A stretch of 7,969 nucleotides of DNA, taken from the NCBI GenBank assembly GCA_022360595.1, contig JAKSCN010000561.1:1-7969 (forward strand), written 5' to 3'. Position 1 is the stretch's first letter. Every line of letters begins with the position of its first letter. The stretch comes from Chromatiales bacterium. GTDB lineage: Bacteria > Pseudomonadota > Gammaproteobacteria > Chromatiales > Chromatiaceae. Of this stretch, positions 7,056 through 7,969 are shown one piece after another. Both the position numbers and the translations under genes were made by a program. The notes beneath the pieces were generated by a model. The model saw only the letters and a program-made list of their open reading frames with translations. It did not search any database and had not been told where the DNA came from.

Positions 7056-7969
7056 ATGACTACATCGACTTGGAACACCCAACCGGCTACCGGTGAATGG
7101 AACACGGCAGCCAACTGGACCCCCTCAGGGGAGCCCACGGATACGGCAATTTTTACTACCTCATCCCAGACGGCGATCACTTTTTTGGCAACAGGTGAAG
7201 CCACGGTGGATAACATCGAGTTTGCAGATAGTGCGTCTGCTTACACCTTCACATTTGGCCCTTCCAGCATACCGGCTTTGACAATTAGAGGGGAGGGAGT
7301 CACTAATCGCTCTGATAGACGACAGAGCTTCGTGGTTGCTGCCACCAGTAGCGGCTACACGAATCCGCAACTCAGGTTCATTAACTCCGCCAGCGCGGGT
7401 GGGGATGACATGTTCTACTGTGCCGGTCCGGTGACAAAAGAGGGCTACGGTGGAGGCGTCATCTGTTTCTGCAATAACTCGACTGCCGGCTCAGCCTCAT
7501 TCAAAGCTTGGACCGGAGCCGCTGCTCCCCCAGAGCACAGCACCGTTGGCGGCGAGGTAAGCTTCTGCGACACCTCATCGGCGGGTACCGCCCGTTTCAC
7601 TATCTATGGCAGCCTTGGCACCGATGGCGACACTTTCGGTAATGTGGTATTTCACAATACCGCGAAAGCTGACAACGCCACATTCACCAATGTTGGCGGA
7701 ACGGTTTCCGGTGGCGATGGCGGCAATACACAGTTTTACGACAATTCGACAGCAGCCTACGGTCTTTTCAATAACTATGGGGGAACCCATAGCAAAGCCA
7801 ATGGTGGTGACGTAGCATTCGACGGTGAAGCAGACGGTGGACATGGACACTTCTATAACCACGCTGCCAAGGTTGCCGGTGCATACGGGGGTGTTACAAG
7901 CTTCAACAACAATCCTCCGTATGTGGCGACGCAGGGCGCATCCGCAGGCCACGGCTCTTACTTCAACTA
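7056..7969 (+). CDS. Large beta-solenoid-like repeat protein, N-terminal part (3' truncated)
   Basis: From ATG 7056 the frame stays open for 304 codons to the right edge, so the C-terminus is missing. The product starts MTTSTWNTQPATGEWNTAANW; the W-x(n)-GEW-NTAANW-TPSGEPTDTAIF opening resembles the beginning of autotransporter-type beta-strand repeat and adhesin-like proteins. Residues 30-100 are strand-rich (VDNIEFADSASAYTFTFG, ALTIRGEGV). From about residue 104, units of about 27-32 residues recur with the pattern GG-x-V/T-x-F-x-D/N-x-S/T-A-x(3)-F-x-N, rich in Gly, Asn, Ser, Thr and Ala and poor in Lys and Arg, as expected of a right-handed beta-solenoid. No hydrophobic signal peptide is visible, so if it is exported it would need a C-terminal secretion signal (for example type I) or another route. 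Cysteines cluster in the early units (Cys122, 137, 139, 171). The gene follows the diguanylate cyclase gene by 41 bases, which suggests, but does not prove, a cyclic-di-GMP-linked matrix or surface role. Confidence 0.85.
   Translation, partial: MTTSTWNTQPATGEWNTAANWTPSGEPTDTAIFTTSSQTAITFLATGEATVDNIEFADSASAYTFTFGPSSIPALTIRGEGVTNRSDRRQSFVVAATSSGYTNPQLRFINSASAGGDDMFYCAGPVTKEGYGGGVICFCNNSTAGSASFKAWTGAAAPPEHSTVGGEVSFCDTSSAGTARFTIYGSLGTDGDTFGNVVFHNTAKADNATFTNVGGTVSGGDGGNTQFYDNSTAAYGLFNNYGGTHSKANGGDVAFDGEADGGHGHFYNHAAKVAGAYGGVTSFNNNPPYVATQGASAGHGSYFN
7365..7969 (+). repeat. Tandem protein-level repeats of about 28 residues in the repeat protein
   Basis: Unit starts fall at about 7365 (divergent first unit), 7452, 7548, 7638, 7719, 7803 and 7887, giving lengths of 29, 32, 30, 27, 28 and 28 residues and a last unit cut by the window edge. 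The shared core is a Gly-Gly turn, a strand ending in Phe, an Asp/Asn-x-Ser/Thr-Ala turn, a second strand with Phe, then Asn and a Gly-rich loop of variable length. Examples of cores are GGEVSFCDTSSAGTARF, GGNTQFYDNSTAAYGLF and GGDVAFDGEADGGHGHF. Similarity is clear in protein but weak in DNA, so the array is old rather than recently expanded. Spacing becomes more regular toward the edge, which suggests that the array continues beyond it. Confidence 0.75.

Noticed and set aside
7575..7952. Minus-strand open frame of 125 codons opposite the repeat protein
   Set aside because: The plus frame has a strong ribosome binding site and periodic, compositionally sensible repeats. The minus product is a Cys/Val/Ile-rich mirror of those repeats with no domain pattern.

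Overview
The window looks like part of a gammaproteobacterial chromosome. It is moderately GC-rich, all supported genes lie on the + strand, Shine-Dalgarno sites are clear, and the main gene is a very large kinase/STAND ATPase/GAF/GGDEF sensor of a type common in environmental Proteobacteria and Cyanobacteria. The genus cannot be fixed from the sequence alone. No RNA genes, CRISPR array, insertion sequence, attachment site or replication origin was seen.

Layout. (1) Positions 1-281 hold the C-terminal end of a phosphoesterase/phospholipase C-like protein that enters from the left edge. (2) A 111-base gap (282-392) contains no convincing gene, promoter or terminator. (3) Positions 393-1193 encode a gamma-glutamylcyclotransferase-like protein with an uncharacterised C-terminal extension of about 110 residues. 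(4) Positions 1205-1921 encode a small protein that looks like a metallo-beta-lactamase-fold relative with a degenerate metal site. (5) Positions 1945-7014 encode a 1689-residue signalling protein. It has an N-terminal kinase fold that has lost its catalytic residues, a STAND-type P-loop ATPase, a long helical repeat region, a GAF domain, a coiled coil and an apparently active GGDEF domain with an intact inhibitory site. (6) From 7056 to the right edge runs an open reading frame of at least 304 codons with no stop. It has a very strong ribosome binding site and encodes a beta-solenoid-like repeat protein.

The last four genes are separated by 11, 23 and 41 bases with no recognisable terminator between them, so they may form one transcription unit. 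The working picture is inference: a multi-input sensor makes cyclic di-GMP next to a large repeat protein of the kind used as a surface or matrix structure, preceded by two small enzyme-like proteins of unknown role. The most unusual items are the pseudokinase head joined to a diguanylate cyclase, and the unusually periodic repeat protein, which lacks an obvious signal peptide and runs out of the window.
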